Positions 21,965-32,289 of a DNA stretch of 64,000 bases are shown piece after piece (within the stretch, counting starts at the first letter, position 1; each line of letters opens with the position of its first letter). The stretch spans positions 29,923 through 93,922 of the forward strand of contig NZ_MCZK01000104.1 of NCBI RefSeq assembly GCF_002875945.1, written 5' to 3'. The position numbers and the translations under genes were made by a program. This DNA is from Vibrio lentus. Its GTDB lineage: Bacteria > Pseudomonadota > Gammaproteobacteria > Enterobacterales > Vibrionaceae. The notes below the pieces were generated by a model. It was not told the DNA's origin. It saw nothing but the letters and a program-made list of their open reading frames with translations, and did not search any database.

Positions 21965-22522
21965 TTAAACTTCCATCAACTCTTTTTCTTTCGTCGCTAG
22001 AACTTCATCTACGTTCTTAACAGCAACGTCAGTTAGCTTTTGAATTTCGTCTTGTGCTTTACGATCTTCATCTTCAGAAATTTCTTTGTCTTTCAGAAGT
22101 GCTTTAAGATCGCCATTCGCGTCACGACGGATGTTACGGATAGCAACACGGCCACCTTCAGCTTCGCCACGAACGATTTTAACTAGGTCTTTACGACGCT
22201 CTTCCGTTAGCGGTGGAAGTGGAACACGGATAACTGTACCAGCAGACATAGGGTTTAGGCCTAGGTCAGACGACATGATTGCTTTTTCAACAAGAGGCGT
22301 CAGTGTTTTATCAAATACAGTGATCGCTAGAGTACGTGCGTCTTCAGCAATAACGTTAGCAACTTGGGTCAAAGGCGTTGGTGCACCGTAGTACTCAACA
22401 GTCAGACCAGAAAGTAGGCTCGGGTGTGCACGACCTGTACGAATCTTTTGCAGGCTGTTTTTTAGTGCATCAACACTTTTTACCATGCGCTCTTGAGCGT
22501 CTTTTTTGATTTCGTTAATCAC
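21965..22522 (-). CDS. frr: Ribosome recycling factor
   Basis: With EF-G, splits the post-termination ribosome. The GTG at 22522 is the start: it gives 185 residues (the E. coli length) beginning [13 protein letters not shown] and has AAGGTG five bases upstream. An ATG ten codons earlier is rejected because the extra residues ([10 protein letters not shown]) are absent from the family and include that ribosome binding site. Conserved [33 protein letters not shown] and LTEERRKDL are present. Part of the rpsB-tsf-pyrH-frr order. Confidence 0.96.
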   Translation of the reverse strand: MINEIKKDAQERMVKSVDALKNSLQKIRTGRAHPSLLSGLTVEYYGAPTPLTQVANVIAEDARTLAITVFDKTLTPLVEKAIMSSDLGLNPMSAGTVIRVPLPPLTEERRKDLVKIVRGEAEGGRVAIRNIRRDANGDLKALLKDKEISEDEDRKAQDEIQKLTDVAVKNVDEVLATKEKELMEV

Positions 22523-22619
22523 AATTTCACCTTGATTATGTTCTTTCTTCAAGAAAGCTTTTTATTTGGAGTGATAAGGATAAGCTTACCAAAGTGTAAA
22601 CCTCAGTAAGCCCGAAAAA

Positions 22620-23351
22620 TTAGTCAGCATCGCTGATTAATGTACCTTCAGTTTCACCCATAACCACGCGGCGTAGTGCGCCTGGTTTATTCATGTTAAA
22701 TACACGGATTGGCATTTTGTGATCACGTGCTAGCGTAAATGCAGCCAAATCCATTACTTTCAATTCTTTCTCAAGAATCGTGTTGTAAGACAAAGTATCA
22801 TACAGCTCTGCGTCTGGGTTTGCTACTGGGTCAGCAGTAAATACACCATCTACTTTCGTCGCTTTTAGAACTACGTCAGCTTCGATTTCGATACCACGTA
22901 GACACGCAGCAGAATCTGTAGTGAAGAATGGGTTACCAGTACCTGCAGAGAAGATCACAACGCGACCTTGACGCAGTTGGCTGATTGCATCTGCCCAGTT
23001 GTAATCGTCACACACACCTTTAAGAGGGATAGCAGACATTACACGTGCGTTTACGTAAGCACGGTGTAGAGCATCACGCATTGCAAGGCCGTTCATTACC
23101 GTTGCAAGCATACCCATGTGGTCACCAACAACGCGGTTCATACCTGCTTCAGCAAGGCCTGCACCACGGAAAAGGTTACCGCCACCGATAACAACACCTA
23201 CTTGAACACCTAGTTCAACCAATTCTTTTACTTCTTGAGCCATACGATCAAGGATCGTCGGGTCAATACCAAAACCTTCTTCGCCTTGTAGTGCTTCACC
23301 GCTAAGTTTTAACAGAATACGTTGATACGCCGGTTTAGGGTTCGTAGTCAT
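22620..23351 (-). CDS. pyrH: UMP kinase
   Basis: Bacterial amino-acid-kinase-fold enzyme converting UMP to UDP; usually allosterically controlled by GTP and UTP. 243 residues with [26 protein letters not shown] and [15 protein letters not shown], which fit PyrH. It lies between tsf and frr, the usual order. Confidence 0.96.
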   Translation of the reverse strand: MTTNPKPAYQRILLKLSGEALQGEEGFGIDPTILDRMAQEVKELVELGVQVGVVIGGGNLFRGAGLAEAGMNRVVGDHMGMLATVMNGLAMRDALHRAYVNARVMSAIPLKGVCDDYNWADAISQLRQGRVVIFSAGTGNPFFTTDSAACLRGIEIEADVVLKATKVDGVFTADPVANPDAELYDTLSYNTILEKELKVMDLAAFTLARDHKMPIRVFNMNKPGALRRVVMGETEGTLISDAD

Positions 23352-23456
23352 GGAGTTTACCTTCCAAAGAGTTGATGATTAACAGTCATGGATAAAAACT
23401 GATTAGCTCAGTTCGCATTCATAACAGCTAAAAGCCAAAAATAATTCACTATTCAT

Positions 23457-23487
23457 AAAAAGACCGCAGCATTTGCCACGGTCTTTT
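23457..23487 (-). terminator. Rho-independent terminator of tsf
   Basis: Stem AAAGACCG / CGGTCTTT around CAGCATTTGCCA-type loop sequence, with Ts following on the minus strand; 22 bases past the tsf stop. Confidence 0.8.
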
Positions 23488-23508
23488 TTTCAATCAATAC
23501 GCTAAGGA

Positions 23509-24354
23509 TTAACCTTGTTGTACCGCTGCAACTTCGTCTGCGAAGCTCATTTCAGCAGCTTTCTCGATACCTTCACCAACTTCTAAACGAACGAAGGTAG
23601 TAACTGATGCGCCTTTCTCTTTAAGAATGTCAGCAACAGTTTTCTTAGGTTCCATGATGAAAGCTTGACCAGTAAGAGATACTTCGCCCGTGAATTTCTT
23701 CATACGGCCGATAACCATTTTCTCAGCGATCTCTTGTGGTTTGCCTTCGTTCATAGCGATTTCTACTTGAACAGCTTTTTCTTTTTCTACTACGTCAGCA
23801 GGTACGTCAGATGGGTTAACGTACTCAGGCTTAGAAGCAGCAACGTGCATAGCGATGTGCTTAAGCGTTTCAGCTTCGCCTTCACCAGCAACAACAACAC
23901 CGATTTTCTCGCCGTGACGGTAAGAAGCTAGTGCAACACCTTCAACAAGCTCAACACGACGGATGCTGATGTTCTCACCGATCTTAGTTACTAGAGCGAT
24001 ACGTGCGTCTTCAAATTTAGCTTGAAGAGCAGTGATGTCTAGACGTTCAGCTAGAGCCGCTTCAGCAACTTCGTTAGCGAATGCAAGGAAACCTGCATCT
24101 TTAGCTACGAAATCAGTTTGGCAGTTCACTTCAAGAAGAGCAGCAACGCCAGCTTCTTCTTTAATGATGATTGTGCCTTCTGCAGCAACGTTACCAGCTT
24201 TTTTAGCTGCTTTCGCTGCGCCAGATTTACGCATGTTTTCAATTGCTAGCTCGATGTCGCCTTCAGCAGCAACAAGCGCTTTTTTACATTCCATCATGCC
24301 CGCTGCTGTGCGTTCACGAAGTTCTTTAACTAGAGCTGCAGTTACAGTTGCCAT
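23509..24354 (-). CDS. tsf: Translation elongation factor Ts
   Basis: Guanine-nucleotide exchange factor for EF-Tu. The N-terminal UBA-like domain [21 protein letters not shown] and the conserved [10 protein letters not shown] are visible; 281 residues (E. coli 283). It follows rpsB by 138 bases with an intervening hairpin, as in other gamma-proteobacteria where rpsB and tsf are co-transcribed. Confidence 0.97.
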   Translation of the reverse strand: MATVTAALVKELRERTAAGMMECKKALVAAEGDIELAIENMRKSGAAKAAKKAGNVAAEGTIIIKEEAGVAALLEVNCQTDFVAKDAGFLAFANEVAEAALAERLDITALQAKFEDARIALVTKIGENISIRRVELVEGVALASYRHGEKIGVVVAGEGEAETLKHIAMHVAASKPEYVNPSDVPADVVEKEKAVQVEIAMNEGKPQEIAEKMVIGRMKKFTGEVSLTGQAFIMEPKKTVADILKEKGASVTTFVRLEVGEGIEKAAEMSFADEVAAVQQG

Positions 24355-24391
24355 TCTCTATTCCTTAGTAAATTCTAAAAAAGATAAAAAA

Positions 24392-24416
24392 CAGGGGCCT
24401 AATTAATTGGCCCCTG
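24392..24416 (-). terminator. Hairpin terminator/attenuator between rpsB and tsf
   Basis: Eight-bp GC-rich stem CAGGGGCC / GGCCCCTG with a 9-base AT loop, and TTTTTTATC on the minus strand. It probably lets only part of the transcription pass into tsf. Confidence 0.75.
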
Positions 24417-24492
24417 ATATTGACTGTATTCAGTCCGTTAAGCCATCGATTATGACCGCTTAATATGAACTAAATATGGCTCAGAGCCGCTA

Positions 24493-25224
24493 TTATTCAG
24501 CTTCTACAAAACCGTCTTTTTCAGCAGCTACAGCAGCAACATCTTTGTTACGACCTTCTTTAACCGCGTCTGCAGCAGCGTTTAGGTAAAGCTGTACTGC
24601 ACGGATTGCATCATCGTTACCTGGGATAACGAAGTCAACGCCGTCTGGGTTAGAGTTAGTATCAACTACAGCGTAAACTGGGATACCTAGGTTGTTTGCT
24701 TCTTTAACTGCGATGTGTTCGTGATCAGCATCGATAACGAATAGAGCGTCTGGAAGGCCGCCCATGTTCTTGATACCACCAAGAGATTTCTCTAGCTTCT
24801 CCATTTCACGAGTACGCATTAGAGCTTCTTTCTTAGTAAGCTTGTCGAAAGTACCGTCTTGAGCTTGCGCTTCAAGTTCTTTCAGACGCTTGATAGACTG
24901 ACGAACAGTTTTGTAGTTCGTTAGCATACCGCCTAACCAGCGGTTGTTAACGTAGAACTGGTTGCTGTTGATAGCAGCTTCTTTAACAGCTTCAGATGCA
25001 GCGCGCTTAGTACCAACAAAAAGAACTTTACCTTTCTTCTCGCCAACTTTAGCAATTTCAGCTAGAGCTTCGTTGAACATTGGTACAGTTTTTTCTAGGT
25101 TGATGATATGAACTTTGCTACGAGCGCCAAAGATGAATGGCTTCATTTTTGGGTTCCAGTAACGAGTTTGGTGACCGAAGTGAACACCAGCTTTAAGCAT
25201 ATCGCGCATTGATACAGTTGCCAT
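24493..25224 (-). CDS. rpsB: 30S ribosomal protein S2
   Basis: Ribosomal protein of the small subunit; also the expected autoregulator of its own operon. The 243-residue protein starts [23 protein letters not shown], with a GAGGAT ribosome binding site ahead. [15 protein letters not shown] and [17 protein letters not shown] are typical of S2. A longer frame from 25257 is rejected because it runs back through the leader stem. Confidence 0.97.
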   Translation of the reverse strand: MATVSMRDMLKAGVHFGHQTRYWNPKMKPFIFGARSKVHIINLEKTVPMFNEALAEIAKVGEKKGKVLFVGTKRAASEAVKEAAINSNQFYVNNRWLGGMLTNYKTVRQSIKRLKELEAQAQDGTFDKLTKKEALMRTREMEKLEKSLGGIKNMGGLPDALFVIDADHEHIAVKEANNLGIPVYAVVDTNSNPDGVDFVIPGNDDAIRAVQLYLNAAADAVKEGRNKDVAAVAAEKDGFVEAE

Positions 25225-25416
25225 TTTAAAATCCTCTATGGGGTTAGGCCTCCACACTCCCCATGAATCCGACCCCTAACAACTAACCACTTTTTCAGCC
25301 GTTATCTGTGTTGTTGAGGCACCCCGGAACATGTGTCGGAATGTGTGTGATTTAAAGATATAAGTTAGTGGACACGAAGCTTGTTTCGCCAATTGGAGAA
25401 AACAGTCCTGATGTCC
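25225..25416 (-). promoter_or_regulatory. rpsB leader with conserved stem, candidate S2 autoregulatory element
   Basis: From the presumed transcription start to the rpsB ATG is about 190 bases. Just before the ribosome binding site GTTAGG (minus strand, 25280-25275) pairs with CCTAAC (25248-25243), enclosing GGGGAGTGTGGAGG. S2-mediated feedback on the rpsB leader is known in E. coli and relatives; that this stem is the equivalent is inference. Confidence 0.5.
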
Positions 25417-25435
25417 GGCGCGCTTTATACCATAT
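25417..25435 (-). promoter_or_regulatory. rpsB promoter (-10 with GC-rich discriminator)
   Basis: On the minus strand TATAAA (25429-25424) is preceded by GG and followed directly by GCGCGCC. The GC-rich discriminator is typical of stringently controlled ribosomal promoters. I see no good -35. Confidence 0.5.
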
Positions 25436-25682
25436 TTTGTCCATCTATGGCTAGAAAAAAATATAAAAATGGCGGTTGCTATACTGATCTTTGACGCTGT
25501 ATTTCTCTTATAAATAGTATCAATAACGCAAGAGGCAATCGGCTTAAAGTTGAACACTATTCAATCACGCTTAGTAGTATCCACCAGCATTATATGGGTA
25601 TCAGAATGTTGCGCTAAAATGCTGCACTGCTAGAATAGCCCCAATATGCACACTTAGGTGCTACCAAATTAAGAGATATGCA

Positions 25683-26561
25683 ATGGCTGTAAAAATTAAA
25701 ACTGCTGAAGAAATTCAAAAAATGCGCGTTGCCGGTAAGCTGGCTTCTGAAATTCTAGAGATGATTGAACCTCATATCCAAGTAGGTACCACGACAGAAG
25801 AACTGAATAAGATCTGTCATGAGTACGCTCTAGAAAGAGGCGCATACTCAGCACCACTTGATTACCACGGTTTCCCTAAGTCAATCTGTACGTCTATCAA
25901 CCACATCGTATGTCACGGTATTCCAGCATCACAAGATGAGACTGGTAGTACAGGTCAATTCAAACCTGCTGTATTGAAAGATGGCGATATTCTAAACGTT
26001 GATATCACTGTGATTGTTCCTGATGACGAAAATGCTGACCTAAGCACTCGTCCGCAAGGTTACCACGGTGACACATCTAAGATGTTCCTTGTGGGTGAAG
26101 TTTCTCCAGCAAACAAACGTCTATGCATGGTTGCTCAAGAAGCACTTTACGAAGGCATGCGCCAAGTAAAACCAGGTGTTCAGCTTGGTCAAATTGGTAC
26201 GGCTATCGAGAAGTACATCAAAACCAACAATAAGAACAACCCACGCGCTAAGTTCTCTATCGTGAAAGATTACTGTGGCCACGGCATCGGTTCTGAGTTC
26301 CACGAAGATCCACAAGTGGTTCACTACAAAAACAGTGACCGTACCGTACTGAAAGCTGGCATGTGTTTCACAATCGAGCCAATGATCAATGCTGGTAAGT
26401 TTGGCTGCCGTCTTGATGACGAAGATAGCTGGACAGTGTACACAGCAGACAGCAAGAACTCTGCACAGTGGGAACACACACTGGTTGTAACGGAAACAGG
26501 TTGTGAAGTACTAACACTACGCAGCGACGATACGATTCCACGTATCATGAAGAACGCTTAG
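25683..26561 (+). CDS. map: Methionine aminopeptidase, type I
   Basis: Removes the initiator methionine from nascent proteins. The five metal ligands are visible: Asp in ILNVDITV, Asp in YHGDTSKMF, His in YCGHGIGSEFHEDP, Glu in FTIEPMIN and Glu in QWEHTLVV. At 292 residues it is longer than E. coli Map (264). The extra length includes insertions around residues 81-93 (DETGSTGQFKPAV) and 107-122 (VPDDENADLSTRPQG). Divergent from rpsB, the conserved arrangement. Confidence 0.95.
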   Translation: MAVKIKTAEEIQKMRVAGKLASEILEMIEPHIQVGTTTEELNKICHEYALERGAYSAPLDYHGFPKSICTSINHIVCHGIPASQDETGSTGQFKPAVLKDGDILNVDITVIVPDDENADLSTRPQGYHGDTSKMFLVGEVSPANKRLCMVAQEALYEGMRQVKPGVQLGQIGTAIEKYIKTNNKNNPRAKFSIVKDYCGHGIGSEFHEDPQVVHYKNSDRTVLKAGMCFTIEPMINAGKFGCRLDDEDSWTVYTADSKNSAQWEHTLVVTETGCEVLTLRSDDTIPRIMKNA

Positions 26562-26590
26562 TTCAACAAGCTGAATACATCAGACTTTTA

Positions 26591-26618
26591 AAAATATCCC
26601 CGCATTGTCGGGGATATT
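26591..26618 (+). terminator. Rho-independent terminator of map
   Basis: Stem AAATATCCCC / GGGGATATTT with an 8-base loop followed by a T-tract, 30 bases after the map stop. Confidence 0.9.
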
Positions 26619-26700
26619 TTTTTATCTGCGTAATTTCGATTTTCCATCACCTTCTGTTAAATTGTTAAATACTCTCATTTGCTTGCACGGATAGCAGACT

Positions 26701-29322
26701 ATGCCTTATCAATGCCCTATTACGTTCAATGACGAACAAATTGAAATCTGCGAATTAAAAAATCAACTCGAAATCTTCACGCAGTATCAGAAAGATGAAT
26801 TTCTCAATCATCATCCTGTGACAGACCTAGTGTTGCTACGCTCTGAATATATGGACTTGCTCCTCAACCGATTATGGGATCATTTTGGGTTCAGCAAACT
26901 GCCTCATATTGCGTTGGTCGCTGTGGGTGGTTATGGCCGCGGCGAACTGCACCCGTTATCCGACATTGATATCTTAATCGTATCGCAAAAGACGCTGCCT
27001 CCAGCGCTTGGTGAAAAAGTCAGTCAGTTCATCACGCTACTTTGGGATTTGAGACTCGAAGTTGGCCATGCGGTGCGTACCATTGCCGAGTGCATTGAGA
27101 TTGGTAGTGACGATTTAACGGTAGCGACCAACTTGCAAGAATCGCGCTTACTGTGTGGCAGTGAAGACACCTTCCAAGAGCTGAAACTAAAGATTCATTC
27201 CGATTCATTCTGGCCAAGTGAGACATTTTACAAAGCCAAGATTCAAGAGCAAAGAGAGCGTCATGCTCGCTACCACGACACCACCTACAATCTAGAACCG
27301 GACATCAAATCAACACCCGGCGGGTTAAGAGACATCCACACTCTGAGTTGGGTAGCACGTAGACACTTTGGTGCTACCTCTCTACTGGAGATGAGCAAAT
27401 ACGGATTCCTCACCGATGCTGAATATCGCGAACTTGTCGAGTGCCAAGATTTCTTATGGCGCGTTCGCTTTGCATTGCATATCGAACTGCGCCGTTACGA
27501 CAACCGTCTTACCTTCGCGCATCAGGCTCAAGTAGCCGAACACCTTGGTTATACTGGTGAAGGCAATCGTGGCGTAGAAATGATGATGAAGGAGTTCTAC
27601 CGAACACTTCGTCGTGTAGCAGAGCTCAACAAGATGTTGCTTAAGCTGTTTGACCAAGCAATCATTAACGGTGGTCAAACACAAGAAGCCGAGATTCTCG
27701 ACAATGACTTCCAACGTCGTGGTTCATTGATCGAAGCGCGTAAACCTGCCCTATTCCAAGCGCGACCAGAAACGATTCTCGATATGTTTATCCATATCGC
27801 GAATGACTCGACTATCGAAGGGGTCAGCCCGCCAACCTTGAGACAGCTGCGTACGGCACGTCGCCGATTGAACCGCTTCCTGCATACCATTCCTGAAGCG
27901 CGTGACAAGTTCATGGACTTGGTTCGCCACCCAAATGCACTGCACAAAGCTTTTAGCCTAATGCATAAACTGGGCGTGCTATCGGCCTATTTACCGCAGT
28001 GGAGTCAGATTGTTGGTCAAATGCAGTTTGATCTGTTCCATGTCTACACCGTGGATGAGCACAGTATTCGTCTGCTCAAGCACATCAACCGTTTTAACCA
28101 AATTGAAAACCACGATAAGCACCCAATTTGTTGTGAAGTGTACCCGCGAGTTCAGAAGAAAGAGCTGCTGATCCTCGCCGCTATCTTCCACGACATAGGC
28201 AAAGGTCGAGGTGGTGATCACTCGGAAATCGGCGCCGTTGAGGCTTACTCATTCTGTATTGAACACGGGTTGTCAAAACCAGAAGCAAAACAAGTCGCAT
28301 GGCTCGTTCAGAATCACCTATTGATGTCTGTCACCGCCCAGCGCCGCGATATCTACGACCCTGATGTCATCACAGAGTTTGCTAAAAAAGTCCGCGACGA
28401 AGAATCATTAGAGCTACTGGTGTGCTTAACCGTCGCCGACATCTGTGCGACTAACCCTGAGTTGTGGAACAGCTGGAAACGCACCCTGTTAGCGGAGCTA
28501 TTCCACTCAACGCAGAGAGCACTACGTCGTGGCTTGGAAAACCCAGTCGATGTCAGAGACCGTATTCGTCACAATCAGCAGATGGCATCAGCTCTGTTAC
28601 GTAAAGAGGGGTTCACTGCTCGTGAGATTGAAGTGCTTTGGCAACGTTTCAAAGCCGATTACTTCTTACGTCATACACACAAGCAAATCGCTTGGCACTG
28701 TGAGCACTTACTTCGCCTAGAAGACCCGAGCCAACCGTTAGTTTTGATCAGTAAAAAAGCGACACGCGGTGGCACTGAGGTGTTTGTTTACTGTAAAGAC
28801 CAAGCTGCACTTTTTGCGACTGTTGTGGCTGAATTGGATAGACGTAACTTCAACGTTCATGACGCGCAAGTCATGGTCAGTAAAGATGGCCATGTTTTGG
28901 ATACCTTTATCGTACTCGATCAGCACGGTGAAGCGATTGATGAAGCGAGACACAAAGCCGTAGCTAAACATTTGACTCACGTTCTGGCTGATGGTCGTCC
29001 AACTAAAATTAGAACACGCAGAACGCCACGTAACTTACAGCACTTCAAGGTAAAAACTCTGGTCGAATTCCTACCGACCAAGAGTAAAAAACGCACCTTG
29101 ATGGAACTCAGAGCCCTGGACACGCCGGGATTACTGGCTCAAGTTGGTGCAACCTTTGCTGAGTTAGACATCAATTTGCACGGCGCTAAAATTACCACCA
29201 TCGGCGAACGTGCAGAGGATTTGTTTATTCTGACCAGTGAAGCGGGAGGAAGGTTGTCTGAAGAGCAGGAACAAGCGCTGAGAGAAAGATTAACAGAGCA
29301 CGTTTCGGAACTCGCACCCTAA
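26701..29322 (+). CDS. glnD: PII uridylyltransferase / uridylyl-removing enzyme
   Basis: Nitrogen sensor that adds UMP to, and removes it from, PII (glnB in this window) in response to glutamine. 873 residues. Nucleotidyltransferase motif VGGYGRGELHPLSDIDIL (about residues 78-96, metal-binding Asp pair); GGLRDIHTLSWVARRHFG; the HD hydrolase motif AAIFHDIGKGRGGDH near residue 500; and two C-terminal ACT domains (about residues 680-760 and 795-870) that bind glutamine. It follows map, as in E. coli. Confidence 0.96.
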   Translation: MPYQCPITFNDEQIEICELKNQLEIFTQYQKDEFLNHHPVTDLVLLRSEYMDLLLNRLWDHFGFSKLPHIALVAVGGYGRGELHPLSDIDILIVSQKTLPPALGEKVSQFITLLWDLRLEVGHAVRTIAECIEIGSDDLTVATNLQESRLLCGSEDTFQELKLKIHSDSFWPSETFYKAKIQEQRERHARYHDTTYNLEPDIKSTPGGLRDIHTLSWVARRHFGATSLLEMSKYGFLTDAEYRELVECQDFLWRVRFALHIELRRYDNRLTFAHQAQVAEHLGYTGEGNRGVEMMMKEFYRTLRRVAELNKMLLKLFDQAIINGGQTQEAEILDNDFQRRGSLIEARKPALFQARPETILDMFIHIANDSTIEGVSPPTLRQLRTARRRLNRFLHTIPEARDKFMDLVRHPNALHKAFSLMHKLGVLSAYLPQWSQIVGQMQFDLFHVYTVDEHSIRLLKHINRFNQIENHDKHPICCEVYPRVQKKELLILAAIFHDIGKGRGGDHSEIGAVEAYSFCIEHGLSKPEAKQVAWLVQNHLLMSVTAQRRDIYDPDVITEFAKKVRDEESLELLVCLTVADICATNPELWNSWKRTLLAELFHSTQRALRRGLENPVDVRDRIRHNQQMASALLRKEGFTAREIEVLWQRFKADYFLRHTHKQIAWHCEHLLRLEDPSQPLVLISKKATRGGTEVFVYCKDQAALFATVVAELDRRNFNVHDAQVMVSKDGHVLDTFIVLDQHGEAIDEARHKAVAKHLTHVLADGRPTKIRTRRTPRNLQHFKVKTLVEFLPTKSKKRTLMELRALDTPGLLAQVGATFAELDINLHGAKITTIGERAEDLFILTSEAGGRLSEEQEQALRERLTEHVSELAP

Positions 29323-29486
29323 AAATAGAATTTAATCATCAAATAAGTGTGGGTAAAGATAGAGAGCGATCTTGCCCACAACTTACAATCAATTCCCATA
29401 TATCAACTATCTAGCTCGTCGTTAGGCTGCTACATTGATCAAGTCAATTACATAAAAGTATTACATTCATAAACTAGAGGTCGCTT

Positions 29487-29870
29487 ATGTATCCAAACCT
29501 CACTGGCTTAGGTATCCACGAACCTAAACAGATTGAACGTTACTCCCTTCGCCAAGAAGCTCACAAAGATATTCTTAAGATTTACTTCCGTAAACAGAAA
29601 GGCGAACTGTTCGCGAAAAGCGTTAAGTTTAAGTATCCACGACAAGTGAAAAGTGTGCTTGTTAGCGGTGGCAACAATCAATACAAAGAAGTGACCGAGA
29701 TAAACCGTAATCTCACACTTGTAATTGATGAGCTCAATAAAATCACCAAGCCGATTCCAACCGCAGAAGTCGATGTGAAACAGAAAATTCTTACTGACTT
29801 ACGCCACCTAGAAAAAGTGGTATCGAGTAAGATCGCAGAGATCGAAGCGGATCTAGAAAAGCTAAAATGA
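29487..29870 (+). CDS. yaeH: UPF0325/DUF3461 protein YaeH
   Basis: A 127-residue soluble protein without assigned function. It matches the E. coli YaeH family closely: [26 protein letters not shown] and [11 protein letters not shown] near the start, and a predicted coiled coil at the C-terminus ([20 protein letters not shown]). YaeH lies near glnD in E. coli as well. Its own terminator follows. Confidence 0.9.
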   Translation: MYPNLTGLGIHEPKQIERYSLRQEAHKDILKIYFRKQKGELFAKSVKFKYPRQVKSVLVSGGNNQYKEVTEINRNLTLVIDELNKITKPIPTAEVDVKQKILTDLRHLEKVVSSKIAEIEADLEKLK

Positions 29871-29931
29871 TCCCGAGAATAGACAACTAACAACCACATT
29901 AGTTGTTCCACTCAGATCACACAGACATTAA

Positions 29932-29959
29932 AAAGGGCTGATATCACTATCAGCCCTTT
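29932..29959. terminator. Bidirectional terminator between yaeH and truC
   Basis: Perfect 12-bp stem AAAGGGCTGATA / TATCAGCCCTTT with a 4-base loop. T-rich on both exits, so it can end both converging transcripts. Confidence 0.9.
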
Positions 29960-29999
29960 GTTTTATTCTACTTTCTACGCTTAATTGACGCGCGTGTGT

Positions 30000-30749
30000 T
30001 TACTTAGACAAACGCGCTTCAGCATTCACTAAGTGGGTATCCCATTCAAAGGTTTCAAACAACCTTAACCACGTATCATCTAGATTGGCCTTCATCACCA
30101 ACTCTTCTTTAGTGAAAGGGTGGATGAAACGCAATTCAGAGGCATGCAGTAACAAACGGTGCGAATCTAAATCATCTCGAAACAGTCGGTTATGCTTACC
30201 ATCACCATGTGAAGTATCGCCAACGATTGGGTGTCTTAGGTGAGCCATATGACGACGTAGCTGATGTTTGCGTCCTGTCTTTGGCATCATCTCAACTAAG
30301 CAGTAACGACTGGTAGGGAAACGACCCGTTGAATACGGCACTTCGACTTTCGCTAACGGCTCGTAAACGGTGACGGCTTCTTGTGGTTCTTTATCTTCTT
30401 TCGCGAACTTGTCTGCGATCTTATCCAACTCGACCTTGAGTGCATAGTCGAGCGTATCGCCCTCTTCTATCCAACCACGAACAATCGCATGATAAGTCTT
30501 TTGCATCTCATGATTGGCGAACATCGGCATCACCTGTGAAGCAACCTCACTCGACAATGCAAACACCAACACACCCGATGTAGGTCGGTCTAAACGATGC
30601 AGAGGAAATACGTGCTGACCAATTTGATCGCGCAAAGTCTGCATAACAAATTGAGTCTCGTGTTTATCCAACCATGAGCGATGCACTAGCATACCCGCAG
30701 GCTTATTCACCGCGACAAAATACTCATCTTGATAAATGATCTCTAACAT
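30000..30749 (-). CDS. truC: tRNA pseudouridine(65) synthase
   Basis: Makes pseudouridine 65 in tRNA. RluA-family fold with the catalytic Asp in FPLHRLDRPTSGVL and the conserved PKTGRKHQLRRHMAHLRHPI; the N-terminal MLEIIYQDEYFVAVNKPAG aligns with E. coli TruC. The start at 30749 overlaps the stop of yqcC (TAATG), which argues for coupling and against an ATG three codons upstream. Confidence 0.95.
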   Translation of the reverse strand: MLEIIYQDEYFVAVNKPAGMLVHRSWLDKHETQFVMQTLRDQIGQHVFPLHRLDRPTSGVLVFALSSEVASQVMPMFANHEMQKTYHAIVRGWIEEGDTLDYALKVELDKIADKFAKEDKEPQEAVTVYEPLAKVEVPYSTGRFPTSRYCLVEMMPKTGRKHQLRRHMAHLRHPIVGDTSHGDGKHNRLFRDDLDSHRLLLHASELRFIHPFTKEELVMKANLDDTWLRLFETFEWDTHLVNAEARLSK

Positions 30750-31063
30750 TACGCGCATACCTCATCAATGCTCAGAATCGTCACTAGCAGTTCAGCTTTG
30801 TCTGCCTCATTTTTCCACACTTCACCAAAATAAGGATGAATCGCAAAGCCTTTCGGTAGGCTCATTTTAGCATCCATCATTGCGTTGATCTTTACGATAA
30901 AGATCCACTGCAACCACTCTTCTGGCTGTAGCGAGTCAATCGCGAAAGGTTCAGCACTGGCCAGAGCTTCGTCCGAAGGTGGAACATCACTCCACAGAGA
31001 ACATTGGCGCATTTGTTGTTCTAATTGTTGAAGTAAAAGAGGTAACTTTGTGGCAGCTGTCAT
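30749..31063 (-). CDS. yqcC: YqcC family protein (DUF446)
   Basis: A 104-residue protein of the YqcC/DUF446 family, function unknown. LLLQQLEQQMRQCSLWSDVPPS and EPFAIDSLQPEEWLQWIFIVKI are typical; predicted all helical. The yqcC-truC pair overlaps by one base (TAATG) and is conserved in E. coli. Confidence 0.85.
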   Translation of the reverse strand: MTAATKLPLLLQQLEQQMRQCSLWSDVPPSDEALASAEPFAIDSLQPEEWLQWIFIVKINAMMDAKMSLPKGFAIHPYFGEVWKNEADKAELLVTILSIDEVCA

Positions 31064-31150
31064 TTTTCACCAAGTTATTTATCTAGTGACCTTGAAATTG
31101 GGGCATAGAGTACCATCTATTTAGGAAAGAAAGTTAGGAGCTTTATTACT

Positions 31151-32191
31151 ATGGAAACCATTCACACGCTCACTCAGTTGCTAAAGAATAGCGGTTGCCA
31201 ATACGACATCTACGACCTAGGTCGTCGTATCCAGAAAATCGACAACACCCTATTCTCTGATGTTGAGCAGGGCAAACAGCCATACCCGTTTCCACTTCAG
31301 AAACAAGCTCACTTAGCGATTAGCTACTGGAACGAACACAAACAGCCATGGATTTGGTTTCTAAAATTCAAACTGGACGAAAGAGGCTTATTACATCAAG
31401 GCGATGTGGGCAATTTTCTTAAGTTTGTTATCGAAGCAATGGGTACACGTTTGAACGGCGATATCAGCGAAGAGCAACAACAAAAGCTGTCAAACAACCC
31501 TTATACCTTCAAGCCTTCTGAAGACAAAATGGCCGTATTCCATAGCCAAGTAAGAGCTGGTTTAGACCTTACGACGAGCCAATATTACGAACACGCTCAG
31601 CATTACTTCACGGGTGAGCTTGGTTGGGATAATTGGAAAACGGTTGGACTACAAGGCATCACAGATATGTGCGCGCGTTTAGGCAGCCAACAAAACGGTG
31701 TTGCGATTCGTAAAGCCATCAATAAGCTGCCATCAGAACCGCTATACGCGACGTTAGGAGCGCTTGAGCATACACAAATCAATGACAAACTCGCGCAACG
31801 CTTACAAGAGCTTGCAGAGAATGAGATCGCAAGTAAAGAGCCTGATTTGTTCTTACTTTCAGCCTTGGTTCGTGCCCTTTCAGGTGCAGAACAAGGGATT
31901 GCGAATAACATCATTAACCAAGTTCTGGCTAGCCCGCGTCTAAGCCACCAAGAAGTGTTGATTGGTTTAGCGGGTCGCAGCTGGCATGCGCTACAAGACC
32001 CTGCGATTGCTGAGCAATTCTTGCTACGTCTCGCACAAACAGGTAATCAAAACCTGTTTAATCAGTTATTTGCTGATTTAGTGATGATTCCGACATTAAG
32101 AATGGTATTTTTACCCTTGTTGAATTCGAACCCATCACCTGAGCTCGCAAACGCATTGATTGAGTTACAACAAGCGGCTAAGTCCCAATAA
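31151..32191 (+). CDS. DUF3549 family protein
   Basis: A 346-residue cytoplasmic protein found in Vibrio and relatives, recognised by METIHTLTQLLKNSGCQYDIYDLGRRIQKI near the N-terminus (shown here in part: LLKNSGCQYDIYDLGRRI) and helical repeat-like sequence from about residue 130 to the end. No catalytic motif is visible and the function is unknown. It is followed by DUF3301 and divergent from yqcC-truC. Confidence 0.8.
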   Translation: METIHTLTQLLKNSGCQYDIYDLGRRIQKIDNTLFSDVEQGKQPYPFPLQKQAHLAISYWNEHKQPWIWFLKFKLDERGLLHQGDVGNFLKFVIEAMGTRLNGDISEEQQQKLSNNPYTFKPSEDKMAVFHSQVRAGLDLTTSQYYEHAQHYFTGELGWDNWKTVGLQGITDMCARLGSQQNGVAIRKAINKLPSEPLYATLGALEHTQINDKLAQRLQELAENEIASKEPDLFLLSALVRALSGAEQGIANNIINQVLASPRLSHQEVLIGLAGRSWHALQDPAIAEQFLLRLAQTGNQNLFNQLFADLVMIPTLRMVFLPLLNSNPSPELANALIELQQAAKSQ

Positions 32192-32289
32192 CGGACTGAC
32201 GACTAATTCAAGAGCGGGTTTGCTCTATAGCTCGTTGAAATACCCTGTAATGACAATTGGAATAGAGATAAAAAGGAAGTATGGATTAA

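Noticed and set aside
25276..25557. Possible 93-residue protein on the minus strand upstream of rpsB
   Set aside because: It covers the rpsB promoter and leader, has no ribosome binding site and no family-like sequence.
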